A stretch of DNA of 12,423 nt from contig JAIROC010000450.1 in the NCBI GenBank assembly GCA_031257735.1, forward strand, positions 1-12,423, given 5' to 3'. Both the position numbers and the translations under genes were made by a program. This document shows, in pieces, positions 1 through 6,478 of this stretch. The notes below the pieces were generated by a model. It was not told the DNA's origin. It worked only from the letters and a program-made list of their open reading frames with translations, and ran no database searches. Each line of letters begins with the position of its first letter. The first letter of the stretch is position 1. The DNA comes from Bacteroidales bacterium (lineage in GTDB: Bacteria > Bacteroidota > Bacteroidia > Bacteroidales > WCHB1-69).

Positions 1-124
1 AACATTCTTTAATTCTATTTCATGATGGACAAAATGACATTATGAAAGCGTAATTATTCAACATGTCGATCCTGCCTGTTTTCAAAATGTATCAACTCAT
101 AATGACGAATATACGAAACGTTTG

Positions 125-167
125 AGAGTTTTCGGACAGACACTAATTAGTTCCGCTGCTCTTCGGA
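125..167. repeat. Dispersed intergenic repeat, left-end copy
   Basis: Positions 125-141 read GAGTTTTCGGACAGACA and recur exactly, in inverse orientation, at 12065-12081 apart from one base at the end. The stretch 135-149 (GACAGACACTAATTA) matches the reverse complement of 12122-12136 at 14 of 15 positions. It is followed by a core, TCCG-CTGCTCTT-CGGA at 152-167, that can form a 4-bp hairpin and resembles a second core near 3193-3212 (both carry GCTGCTCTT followed by CGG). Together with the heptamer array that follows, this looks like a dispersed non-coding repeat lying downstream of the mltG operon. Nothing else is recognisable in 1-195: no gene and no hairpin plus T-run on the minus strand that would make a clear terminator. 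Confidence 0.55.
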
Positions 168-171
168 TCAT

Positions 172-199
172 AATTCATAACTCATAATTCATAATTCAT
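172..199. repeat. Four tandem 7-bp AT-rich units
   Basis: Four heptamers in a row: AATTCAT, AACTCAT, AATTCAT, AATTCAT. The reverse complement unit ATGAATT is present three times at 12151-12171. The array runs into the 3' end of the neighbouring minus-strand gene: its TGA stop (196-198) lies inside the last unit, so the end of that reading frame may have been set by the repeat. Confidence 0.7.
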
Positions 200-1497
200 A
201 ACTCCGTTTCGGGATAAACAGTTTCGGCTTCATCGTTTATTTTTTCTTCAAAGAATTTTTTCACCATCATTGTTTTCTTTTGATCAATAGAAAAGTCTAA
301 ATCCATTCCTTCCTTTATATGCGTTATCATATTTTGGATATTTGTAGCGATAAGCGCTTCTTTCAGTGAAGGGATTTGTTCAAAATCAACGGTAAAGAAA
401 AAACTCAACTTGTCCATTCCCAAAAACTTTATATCTTCCGTCTGTAAGCCAAAATGTTCTTGGAAATAAGCGCCCTCTGATGTATCGGGAGAAGTTAACG
501 GTAAAAAAGTCATTACAATCAATTTATTGTCCCTTATGATAAAAGGAAAATATCCAAACCGTATAATTATTCCCAAACCCATGTGTCGAAACCCACATTC
601 AAGCATAGGACTTCCGGATACCGTATTAGAGATGAGATGCTGATAAATAAGCGACTCCATTACATAACGGTTTCTGATATGTGCCGAAAAAATATCTATT
701 CGTTCCTTTGCCCGTTGAAGCGCATGAGACTGAATGTAAATTTCCAAAGGAACAGAATGAAATGATTTTTTATGTGGAAAAATAAGATTTCGGTCAATGG
801 TTATTGTTTTGGCGGGTCGTCCATTGATACGCCCAAGACAAACACGAAAAGCTATTCTTTCTTTTTGTTTATGTACAAAATGAATAGATTGCGTTTCTTC
901 GGAAGAGATGAATACGGTTGATCTCATAGTACCTGTTTCAGGTTCAGTGATAACCCAATGATATCCATATATCCGAAAATTCAATTTCGAGAGCATCATT
1001 ACCAAGTCGTGTATAAATCCCCCAATATAGACAAGGTCTTGACGAACGCGCTCATTTTCAAAACAGGGCGCCAGTAATCGAATAGCTTTCAGCTGTTCTG
1101 GCGAAAAGTAAGATTCTCCTGCTTCCGCTGCCGCTAAAATTATCGAAGAAAAAGCGACTCCATACGTAGCAAGCTCAAGATAAGTAAGTCCGATACTTTC
1201 ATCCCCAAGATAACGCATACGCATAATACGATGAACGGTTTCGGATATAAAGTTAATCAAATGACGCGGAACATAACTTCCTTCCTCTACTTTAAATCGC
1301 GGAGCTTCTGCCCTAAGAAACAATAAAAATCTTCTTTGATGCTTGGTAAGCGCTTTTAGCAAATCAGGATCGCCTCCATATACGCGAATAATTTTTTGTA
1401 CCGCTGCATACGTCTTATCAATATGAGTCTTTGTATTCAAAACAGCCATATTGTGAGCTTGTGACTGACGCTGTTTATTTTTCTTCTTTTTTGCCAT
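196..1497 (-). CDS. Conserved-looking protein of unknown function (433 aa), last gene of the mltG operon
   Basis: I do not recognise this protein. It is 433 residues, appears soluble (no signal peptide or convincing membrane segment), and starts with a very lysine-rich tail (MAKKKKNKQRQ) that could bind nucleic acid or be disordered. Residues about 25-175 look mainly helical; about 180-245 look like beta strands (including GRINGRPAKTITIDRNLIF); residues 257-267, SHALQRAKERI, contain an H-x(3)-R-x(2)-ERI pattern that superficially resembles a motif of some small toxin-like (DUF4258-type) domains, followed by another mixed region to about 390. That resemblance is a short local similarity only. 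The gene lies 18 nt after the cobalamin adenosyltransferase gene and probably shares its transcript. The start codon is chosen as the longest frame with the K-rich N-terminus; no Shine-Dalgarno is seen, which is normal for this phylum. The coding call is firm because of length and spacing; the function is open. Confidence 0.8.
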   Translation of the reverse strand: MAKKKKNKQRQSQAHNMAVLNTKTHIDKTYAAVQKIIRVYGGDPDLLKALTKHQRRFLLFLRAEAPRFKVEEGSYVPRHLINFISETVHRIMRMRYLGDESIGLTYLELATYGVAFSSIILAAAEAGESYFSPEQLKAIRLLAPCFENERVRQDLVYIGGFIHDLVMMLSKLNFRIYGYHWVITEPETGTMRSTVFISSEETQSIHFVHKQKERIAFRVCLGRINGRPAKTITIDRNLIFPHKKSFHSVPLEIYIQSHALQRAKERIDIFSAHIRNRYVMESLIYQHLISNTVSGSPMLECGFRHMGLGIIIRFGYFPFIIRDNKLIVMTFLPLTSPDTSEGAYFQEHFGLQTEDIKFLGMDKLSFFFTVDFEQIPSLKEALIATNIQNMITHIKEGMDLDFSIDQKKTMMVKKFFEEKINDEAETVYPETEL

Positions 1498-1515
1498 ATC
1501 AATAATTATTCTCAG

Positions 1516-2061
1516 TTACAATGATACTGCCTGTTCTTTTACTTCAAGTATTTTAGCCATGTAACGCGCAAGGATAAACAGGTAATCCGACAAACGATTA
1601 ATATAACATAAAATCTGTGAATTTACCTCAGAAGTATTTGATAAAGTAATCAATGTCCGTTCTGCGCGACGACAAATACAACGTGCAATATGACATTGTG
1701 CAATAATAACATGTCCCCCCAATAAAATGAAAGTTTTAGAAGGTACTAATTGTTCATTCATTCTGTCGATATGCTTTTCCAAATCATTTGCATTTACTTT
1801 TTGTATGTCGGGGATATTGAAAAAACATTCCTTATCGGGATCAATAGCCAGATGCGTTTGAATGACGAATAAATTATTCTCTATTTCCAACAAATCACAT
1901 TGGACAGTTTCTTTTTCAATAATAGATTGCAGTAAGGCAATATGGGCATTTAATTCGTCAATAGTTCCGTATGCTTCCACGCGAATATGATTTTTAGGTA
2001 TTCGTGTTCCGTTTACCAGGGAGGTCAACCCCTTATCTCCTGTTTTAGTGTATATACTCAT
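1516..2061 (-). CDS. PduO-type cob(I)yrinic acid a,c-diamide adenosyltransferase
   Basis: Transfers the 5'-deoxyadenosyl group of ATP to cob(I)alamin or a corrinoid precursor, making adenosylcobalamin in the cytoplasm (EC 2.5.1.17). The length of 181 residues is normal for the PduO/EutT-like ATR family. Visible family signatures in order: the ATP-binding N-terminus YTKTGDKGLTSL (4-15), AYGTIDELNAHI (30-41), LGGH followed by HIARCICRRAERTL (about 114-138), and the C-terminal YINRLSDYLFILAR (153-166). The RRAER and NRLSDYLF blocks are the usual active-site segments. The start ATG lies one nucleotide after the stop codon of mltG, so translational coupling is likely. No corrinoid-synthesis genes are nearby, so it probably serves salvage of imported B12, which is common in Bacteroidales; that is inference. 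PduO, CobO and EutT are unrelated folds, and the motifs here fit PduO only. Confidence 0.95.
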   Translation of the reverse strand: MSIYTKTGDKGLTSLVNGTRIPKNHIRVEAYGTIDELNAHIALLQSIIEKETVQCDLLEIENNLFVIQTHLAIDPDKECFFNIPDIQKVNANDLEKHIDRMNEQLVPSKTFILLGGHVIIAQCHIARCICRRAERTLITLSNTSEVNSQILCYINRLSDYLFILARYMAKILEVKEQAVSL

Positions 2062-2062
2062 T

Positions 2063-3103
2063 TTATTTCTTTATTTTATTTCTGTTAAGCGCTTTATGAT
2101 ATTTATTTACATTTACATTATGCTCTGTTGCCGTTCTGCTAAAATTATGATAGCCCGAAAAATCTTCTTTCGCACACATAAACAGATAATAGTGTTTCTC
2201 ATAATTCAATACATTATCAATACAGTTTGGACTTGGTATTCGGATAGTACCCGGTGGTAATCCTGTATATTTGTACGTATTGTAAGGAGAATTTACTTCC
2301 AAATCAACATACAATAAACGTTTCCTGCCAAAATCCTGCAAAGCATATTTTACCGTAGGATCAGCCTGAAGATACATGTCTTTTTTTAAGCGATTGATAT
2401 AAACACCTGCAATCTTCGATTGTTCATCGCTACGGTGATTTTCTTCTTCTACGATGGAAGCAAGAATAATAATTTCCGTTGGAGACAAATCCATATCCGC
2501 CGCTTTTTTTAGACGTTCTTTGTTCCAAAACTTTTGATATTCCCGATACATCCTTTCCACAAATTCTTTAGCAGACGTATTCCACCAAAGTTGATACGTG
2601 TTAGGAATAAAAACAGTTAAGACATTATCCTTATTCAGATGGTATTTTTCAAGTTGTGTATCGTTATTCAACAGCGATAAAAGACTGTCATAATCTATTT
2701 CCAACTGTTGCGATACTTTTTGTGCAAATTGTTCTTTCGTTCTAATGTTGTTAAAGGTAAAATGAACAGCTTCCTGATGTCCCAAACGCAACATATTTAT
2801 CAATTCATTATTACTCATTCCCTGTTTTATCGGGTAACGTCCAGACTTGACCTTTTGGGGATATTTTTTGAAACGTGCAACCGTCTGAAAAGTCTTTACA
2901 CTCTTTACAATATTTTCTTTTTGTAACAACTCCAATACATCATCGTAAGTTGAGCCTGTTTTTACGTAAAGATACGGCGCTGCATCAGAAGAAATATTGT
3001 TGCCAAAAATTATTTTGTACGTGAAATACATTGCCATTGACACTGTTCCCGTCAAAAAGAGAGACACGCAAATACCTGTTATAATGATTGTTTTTTTGGT
3101 CAT
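2063..3103 (-). CDS. mltG: Endolytic murein transglycosylase MltG (YceG-like)
   Basis: Inner-membrane lytic transglycosylase that cleaves nascent glycan strands and so helps set peptidoglycan chain length (known for E. coli MltG). It has 346 residues, typical for the family. An N-terminal membrane anchor covers about residues 5-33. A LysM-like stretch follows (about 45-82, from YVKTGSTYDDVLELL onwards). The catalytic domain holds the hallmark ILASIVEEE (213-221) with the probable catalytic glutamate E219, then AGVYINRL (232-239), LQADPTVKYAL (245-255), YNTYKYTGLPPGTIRIPS (274-291) and the C-terminal FSRTATEHN block (321-329). It heads a three-gene unit with the adenosyltransferase and the 433-residue protein, and a TATCTTTG promoter match lies 22 bp before its start. 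The physiological reason for pairing MltG with a corrinoid enzyme is not evident. Confidence 0.96.
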   Translation of the reverse strand: MTKKTIIITGICVSLFLTGTVSMAMYFTYKIIFGNNISSDAAPYLYVKTGSTYDDVLELLQKENIVKSVKTFQTVARFKKYPQKVKSGRYPIKQGMSNNELINMLRLGHQEAVHFTFNNIRTKEQFAQKVSQQLEIDYDSLLSLLNNDTQLEKYHLNKDNVLTVFIPNTYQLWWNTSAKEFVERMYREYQKFWNKERLKKAADMDLSPTEIIILASIVEEENHRSDEQSKIAGVYINRLKKDMYLQADPTVKYALQDFGRKRLLYVDLEVNSPYNTYKYTGLPPGTIRIPSPNCIDNVLNYEKHYYLFMCAKEDFSGYHNFSRTATEHNVNVNKYHKALNRNKIKK

Positions 3104-3125
3104 GCTTTTATAAACTTACTTTTTA

Positions 3126-3133
3126 CAAAGATA
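3126..3133 (-). promoter_or_regulatory. Bacteroidota-type -7 promoter element for mltG
   Basis: On the minus strand these bases read TATCTTTG, a full match to the Bacteroidota primary sigma factor -7 consensus TAnnTTTG, 22 bp before the mltG ATG. I do not see a convincing -33 TTTG at the expected distance, so the call rests on the -7 box and its location. Confidence 0.6.
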
Positions 3134-3171
3134 GTATTTATCATGCAATTATTTTACTGCCTTCATTAATT

Positions 3172-3367
3172 GAAAACTGAAAACTGAAATTTAGCTCGGC
3201 TGCTCTTACGGGTGAAAATTGAAAATGAAAAAACAAGTAGACAAGTAGACAAGTGAACAGGACAATATAATGCCGTCATTGTGGACTTGACCCGCAATCT
3301 CCGAACAGGAGGTTACCCCCTAGCAACTCACGCACGCATTATATTTCATTTTCAATTTTCAATTTTC
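3172..3367. repeat. Palindromic MITE/REP-like intergenic repeat
   Basis: A composite non-coding repeat. Two GAAAACT heptamers open it (3172-3185), then a core with GCTGCTCTT-A-CGG (about 3193-3212) that resembles the left-end core at 152-166. Next comes the left arm GAAAATTGAAAATGAAA (3214-3230), whose perfect 17-bp inverse is at 3344-3360. Nested inside are the tandem octamers ACAAGTAG (3233-3240, 3241-3248, variant to 3256), a second inverted pair AATATAATGC (3264-3273) with GCATTATATT (3336-3345), and a central hairpin AATCTCC-gaaca-GGAGGTT (3296-3314). The segment around 3274-3300 (CGTCATTG...ACTTGACCCGCAATCTCC) resembles a dispersed repeat I recall from several bacterial genomes; that recollection is unverified. 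No transposase or open frame is present. The rest of 3104-3555 holds only the two promoters. Confidence 0.75.
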
Positions 3368-3513
3368 AATTGTTGAAATAACCCCCTGTTGTGGATAAAT
3401 TTTTATTAGCTGTAAATATCTTATTGTCATGTAATATTGTTGTTTGTTGGGAAGTTTTTTTCTACGGGTTAAAAAAACTGTCAAACAAATAGGCTATCTA
3501 TCATAAAAAATTG

Positions 3514-3521
3514 TACTTTTG
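3514..3521 (+). promoter_or_regulatory. Bacteroidota-type -7 promoter element for the beta-barrel gene
   Basis: TACTTTTG followed by C matches TAnnTTTG exactly and lies 34 bp before the ATG at 3556, which is the usual spacing. The expected -33 position has only a weak resemblance to TTTG. Confidence 0.65.
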
Positions 3522-3555
3522 CAGACATAATTTTACGTAGTAAGAGATTTTAGAT

Positions 3556-4245
3556 ATGAATAATAAATTTATTTTTCTGGGTTCTTTTTTAATGGTTTTG
3601 TTTACAGTTATACCTTCTGTATCAGCGCAACAACATAAAACAATGCAAACGAGGGGACCGATGTTTATTACAAGTCTTTCTTTTCAGCAGGGGATTTCCC
3701 GTGTGCCATATAATGTAGTAGAAGGTGAGGAAGGACAAATTAAAAATTTTAAAAAGATAAGTAACATATCCTTGATTAATGTATCTCAGTTTATGGGATT
3801 TCAATTATCGCCTTATTTTGCGCTTGGTTTGGGAGTAGGATTTGAGTATTGGACAGTCAAAAATGCATTTGTTCCGATTTATGCAGATCTTCGTTTCAAC
3901 ATGATGAAAGGAAAGATTACACCACACGCTTACCTGAACATAGGATATGCAAACCGATGGCATATAGATTCAAAACCCTACAAAATCACAACAGGAAACA
4001 GTAACGAATACGTCATACAGGGAGCAACATCTGGAATTATGGGGGAATTGGGCGTTGGGTTGAAGGCAAGTGTGGGATATTCTTCTTCTATTGTCATCAC
4101 TTTGTCTGCTAAAGTTCAAGAGAGCGCTTTTCGTTATTATTCAGGTTATGCTCCACTTAGTCAGAGTATGAAACCATTGTTAGTGAATACCAATTCCAAT
4201 GGGATGTATTTATTTTTTGGTGTCAAAGCAGGTTTTATTTTTTAG
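3556..4245 (+). CDS. Outer-membrane beta-barrel protein (229 aa, secreted)
   Basis: A small outer-membrane barrel of unknown specific role. Residues 1-24 form a Sec signal peptide: basic start, hydrophobic stretch FIFLGSFLMVLFTVIP, and an SVSA|QQ cleavage site before Q25. The mature part of about 205 residues alternates polar and apolar residues in barrel-like strands with glycine-rich turns (for example YFALGLGVGFEYWTV about 87-101, AYLNIGYANRW about 124-134, GELGVGLKASVGYS about 163-176) and ends in the strand MYLFFGVKAGFIF with a terminal phenylalanine, the usual BAM recognition end. The size suggests eight to ten strands. It stands alone on the plus strand between two minus-strand operons with its own promoter. 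Its last 11 nt overlap the end of the opposite-strand nuclease gene. The family is too divergent to name a substrate; porin, structural or adhesion-linked roles are all possible. Confidence 0.9.
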   Translation: MNNKFIFLGSFLMVLFTVIPSVSAQQHKTMQTRGPMFITSLSFQQGISRVPYNVVEGEEGQIKNFKKISNISLINVSQFMGFQLSPYFALGLGVGFEYWTVKNAFVPIYADLRFNMMKGKITPHAYLNIGYANRWHIDSKPYKITTGNSNEYVIQGATSGIMGELGVGLKASVGYSSSIVITLSAKVQESAFRYYSGYAPLSQSMKPLLVNTNSNGMYLFFGVKAGFIF

Positions 4246-4936
4246 ATTGGTTACAGAACCCTGAAAAATCACATAAATAGGGTTGGGTACATTGTTCTCC
4301 GGGTTGTACTTTCAACAGGGAATTATCTGTAAACGCTTGGAATGCTTTTGAAATATTTTTTTCGATGTAATCCTTCAATTGAATTAACTGTTCGGTAACG
4401 TCTGTTTTTGTGAGGGAATTAATATCCTGTGAAAGGCTGTCATATCCTTCTTTGAGATGAATAATGAAAAACTGTTCAGGTCGGTATCCTGCTCCTTTCA
4501 TTACATAATACTGAAATGCCGCATCTAAAATATATGTTTCCGAAATAAGGACAGAACTCTTTACTTCGTATGCGTATATTTTTTTTCCTTTCTTTTCCAG
4601 AATATCAAGTATATTAAATGCCTGATTGTACATAATAGAAGCCTCATATAAAATGATGTTATCCGAGAGGAGATAATTTTGAGTTTGTTTGGCAGCCCTG
4701 TTGATGCCTACAGAAGAAAAAGAAGCAGGATGAACGTCTATTCCCTGCGGAAAAAGTTTCCATGCCAATTTACCGATGTCAATTCCCTGTTGGAAGCGGG
4801 CAAGTAATTCTATAGAAGGTTTATCTCTCAGTGTATAATAATTTTTATACAGATATAAAGATTTTAGACACTGTAAACTTCTGATAAATGAGCTTTTGGA
4901 TAATAAAAATGTAGTTTGTTTTCTTTTGGCGTTCAT
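4235..4936 (-). CDS. Stand-alone Cas4/RecB-like PD-(D/E)XK nuclease with Fe-S cysteines
   Basis: Probable DNA nuclease of the RecB/Cas4 branch. The N-terminal LSKSSFIRSLQCLKSLYLY (12-30) and the following GIDIGKLAWKLFPQGID (51-67) match my memory of the nuclease region of DUF2779-containing proteins. Nuclease motifs: E98 in YEAS, D111 in NILDIL, E124-V-K126 in YEVKSS (the ExK pair) and Q142 in DAAFQYY. Cysteines C23 plus C216-x5-C222-x5-C228 have the spread arrangement of the 4Fe-4S cluster of Cas4 and AddB. The protein has only 233 residues, whereas DUF2779 proteins as I know them are about twice that and carry a second RNase H-like domain; here the frame closes cleanly after the cysteine cluster and the opposite-strand barrel gene follows, so no remnant is visible. 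It is the last gene behind the GH3 gene (21-nt gap). No cas genes occur in the window. Fold confidence is good; substrate unknown. Confidence 0.85.
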   Translation of the reverse strand: MNAKRKQTTFLLSKSSFIRSLQCLKSLYLYKNYYTLRDKPSIELLARFQQGIDIGKLAWKLFPQGIDVHPASFSSVGINRAAKQTQNYLLSDNIILYEASIMYNQAFNILDILEKKGKKIYAYEVKSSVLISETYILDAAFQYYVMKGAGYRPEQFFIIHLKEGYDSLSQDINSLTKTDVTEQLIQLKDYIEKNISKAFQAFTDNSLLKVQPGEQCTQPYLCDFSGFCNQSKK

Positions 4937-4957
4937 GAAACAGTAAGGTTGATATGG

Positions 4958-6475
4958 TCAAATTAATTGCTTTATTTCTTCGATGATATTTCTATTATTG
5001 GAAAGACGGGTAACTTTATATTGTCCCCCCAATCTTTCACGGGAAGACAGCCAAGCAAGAAATGTACCACTGGGAACAGCTTGTACGATGGGAGGTTGTA
5101 ATAATATATTGTTTGAACGTTTGGCTTCATAGTCGGAGTTAAGTTTCATCAATTCATTATCTAATGTGTCTACAAACAAATCCATGCTGAAAGGTTTTTG
5201 TTCAAACTCAATCAACCATTCATGGGCAGCTTTTGTGTTCGCTTCCAGATAAACAGGAGCAACTGTATATTCAGAGATAACGGCGCTTGTTTTTTGACAG
5301 GCAGCAATAAGCGCTTTTTCGGTATTATCCACCATTAATTCTTCTCCAAAAGCATTGATAAAATGGGTAGTTCGTCCCGTAATAATGATACGGTAAGGAT
5401 TACAGGAAGTAAAACGTACAACATCACCAATCACATAACGCCATAATCCAGCATTCGTAGAGATCACCATGGCATAATTCACTCCGGTTGTTACTTTTTC
5501 GATAGGTAAAACAGATTGATTTTCCGTTCCCAATTCCTGCAGAGGAATAAACTCATAGAATACCCCATTGTCTAAAAATAACAGCATATCATCGGCGTCG
5601 GTAATATCCTGTGCAGCAAAATAACCTTCACTTGCATTATAGACTTGCTGATAGTACATATTTGTATGCGGAATAAGCATTTTATATTGGGAAATATAAG
5701 GAGTAAAATTTACTCCGCCGTGCATAAACAGTTCTATATTACGCCAGACAGTAGATAAGTTTTTTGTTTTTTCCAATTCCAATATTCTGCGAATAATCAT
5801 CAATATCCAAGAAGGAACTCCAGCGATAGAAGTTACATTTTGTTTTCTGGTGTATTGGGCGAATGCTTCTACTTTTTCGTTCCAATTATTCATCAGGGCA
5901 ATTTTCTTGGAAGGCGTTCTAAAAAAGTGTCCCCATTGGGGAATAAAATTTAATAATATTGCGGAAACATCACCACAATAAGCATTGGTATTCATCTCAA
6001 AGCTTCGCCATGACCCCGACAGGGAAAGACATTTTCCCATAAACATTTTAGTATCGGGGCGATTATTCAAATACAAAGCCAGCGTATCTTTAGCTCCTTT
6101 ATAGTTACATTCTATCAAAGAGTTCCAGCTTACGGGAATATATTTACTTTTGCTGCCACTTGTTCCCGATGATTTTGAAAACCAAACTATTTTTCCCTGC
6201 CACAATACATTTTTCTTTCCCATTATCATTTGTTCGATGTATGGGTATAAAGTATTATAGTCATTGACAGGTATTCTTTGTTGGAAAGTATCATATTGTT
6301 TAATGGTAGGATAATCATATTTTTTTCCCCATTCTGTTTTTGCGGCAGATTTGAGCAATTTATTCAAACATTGCTTTTGGCAATCAAGGGGGCGTAGCAT
6401 AATTCGTTCAATACTTTTCAGATGTGCTAAAAAATAAGTTTTCGCTATAGGATTAACAATATGTATTCCTTTCAT
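4958..6475 (-). CDS. GH3 auxin-responsive-promoter family acyl-adenylating enzyme
   Basis: Member of the GH3 family, which in plants joins amino acids to carboxylic acids (auxin, jasmonate) through an acyl-adenylate. Bacterial members are widespread in Bacteroidota but their substrates are, to my knowledge, unknown. It has 505 residues, close to the usual bacterial length. Adenylation motifs: the P-loop-like SSGTSGSKSKYIPVS (102-116), YNASEGYFA (279-287) and ISTNAGLWRYVIGDVVRF (338-355), all intact, so it should be active. The region IITGRTTHFINAFGEEL (about 364-380) begins the mobile C-terminal domain. No membrane segments. The gene starts 3 nt after the ureohydrolase-like gene, which suggests coupled translation and a linked task. 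Since no auxin is expected here, the acyl substrate may be a bacterial carboxylate; this is inference. Confidence 0.92.
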   Translation of the reverse strand: MKGIHIVNPIAKTYFLAHLKSIERIMLRPLDCQKQCLNKLLKSAAKTEWGKKYDYPTIKQYDTFQQRIPVNDYNTLYPYIEQMIMGKKNVLWQGKIVWFSKSSGTSGSKSKYIPVSWNSLIECNYKGAKDTLALYLNNRPDTKMFMGKCLSLSGSWRSFEMNTNAYCGDVSAILLNFIPQWGHFFRTPSKKIALMNNWNEKVEAFAQYTRKQNVTSIAGVPSWILMIIRRILELEKTKNLSTVWRNIELFMHGGVNFTPYISQYKMLIPHTNMYYQQVYNASEGYFAAQDITDADDMLLFLDNGVFYEFIPLQELGTENQSVLPIEKVTTGVNYAMVISTNAGLWRYVIGDVVRFTSCNPYRIIITGRTTHFINAFGEELMVDNTEKALIAACQKTSAVISEYTVAPVYLEANTKAAHEWLIEFEQKPFSMDLFVDTLDNELMKLNSDYEAKRSNNILLQPPIVQAVPSGTFLAWLSSRERLGGQYKVTRLSNNRNIIEEIKQLI

Positions 6476-6478
6476 GAT

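Noticed and set aside
3233..3256. Possible CRISPR-like array (ACAAGTAG units)
   Set aside because: Units are 8 bp in direct contact without spacers; this is a tandem microsatellite, not a CRISPR.
4249..4260. Small hairpin GGTT-acag-AACC as terminator for the convergent genes
   Set aside because: The stem is only 4 bp and no suitable T-run follows on either strand.
4235..4936. A CRISPR-associated Cas4 gene
   Set aside because: No cas1, cas2, effector genes or repeat array in the window, and the N-terminal motifs fit the DUF2779-linked nuclease type better.
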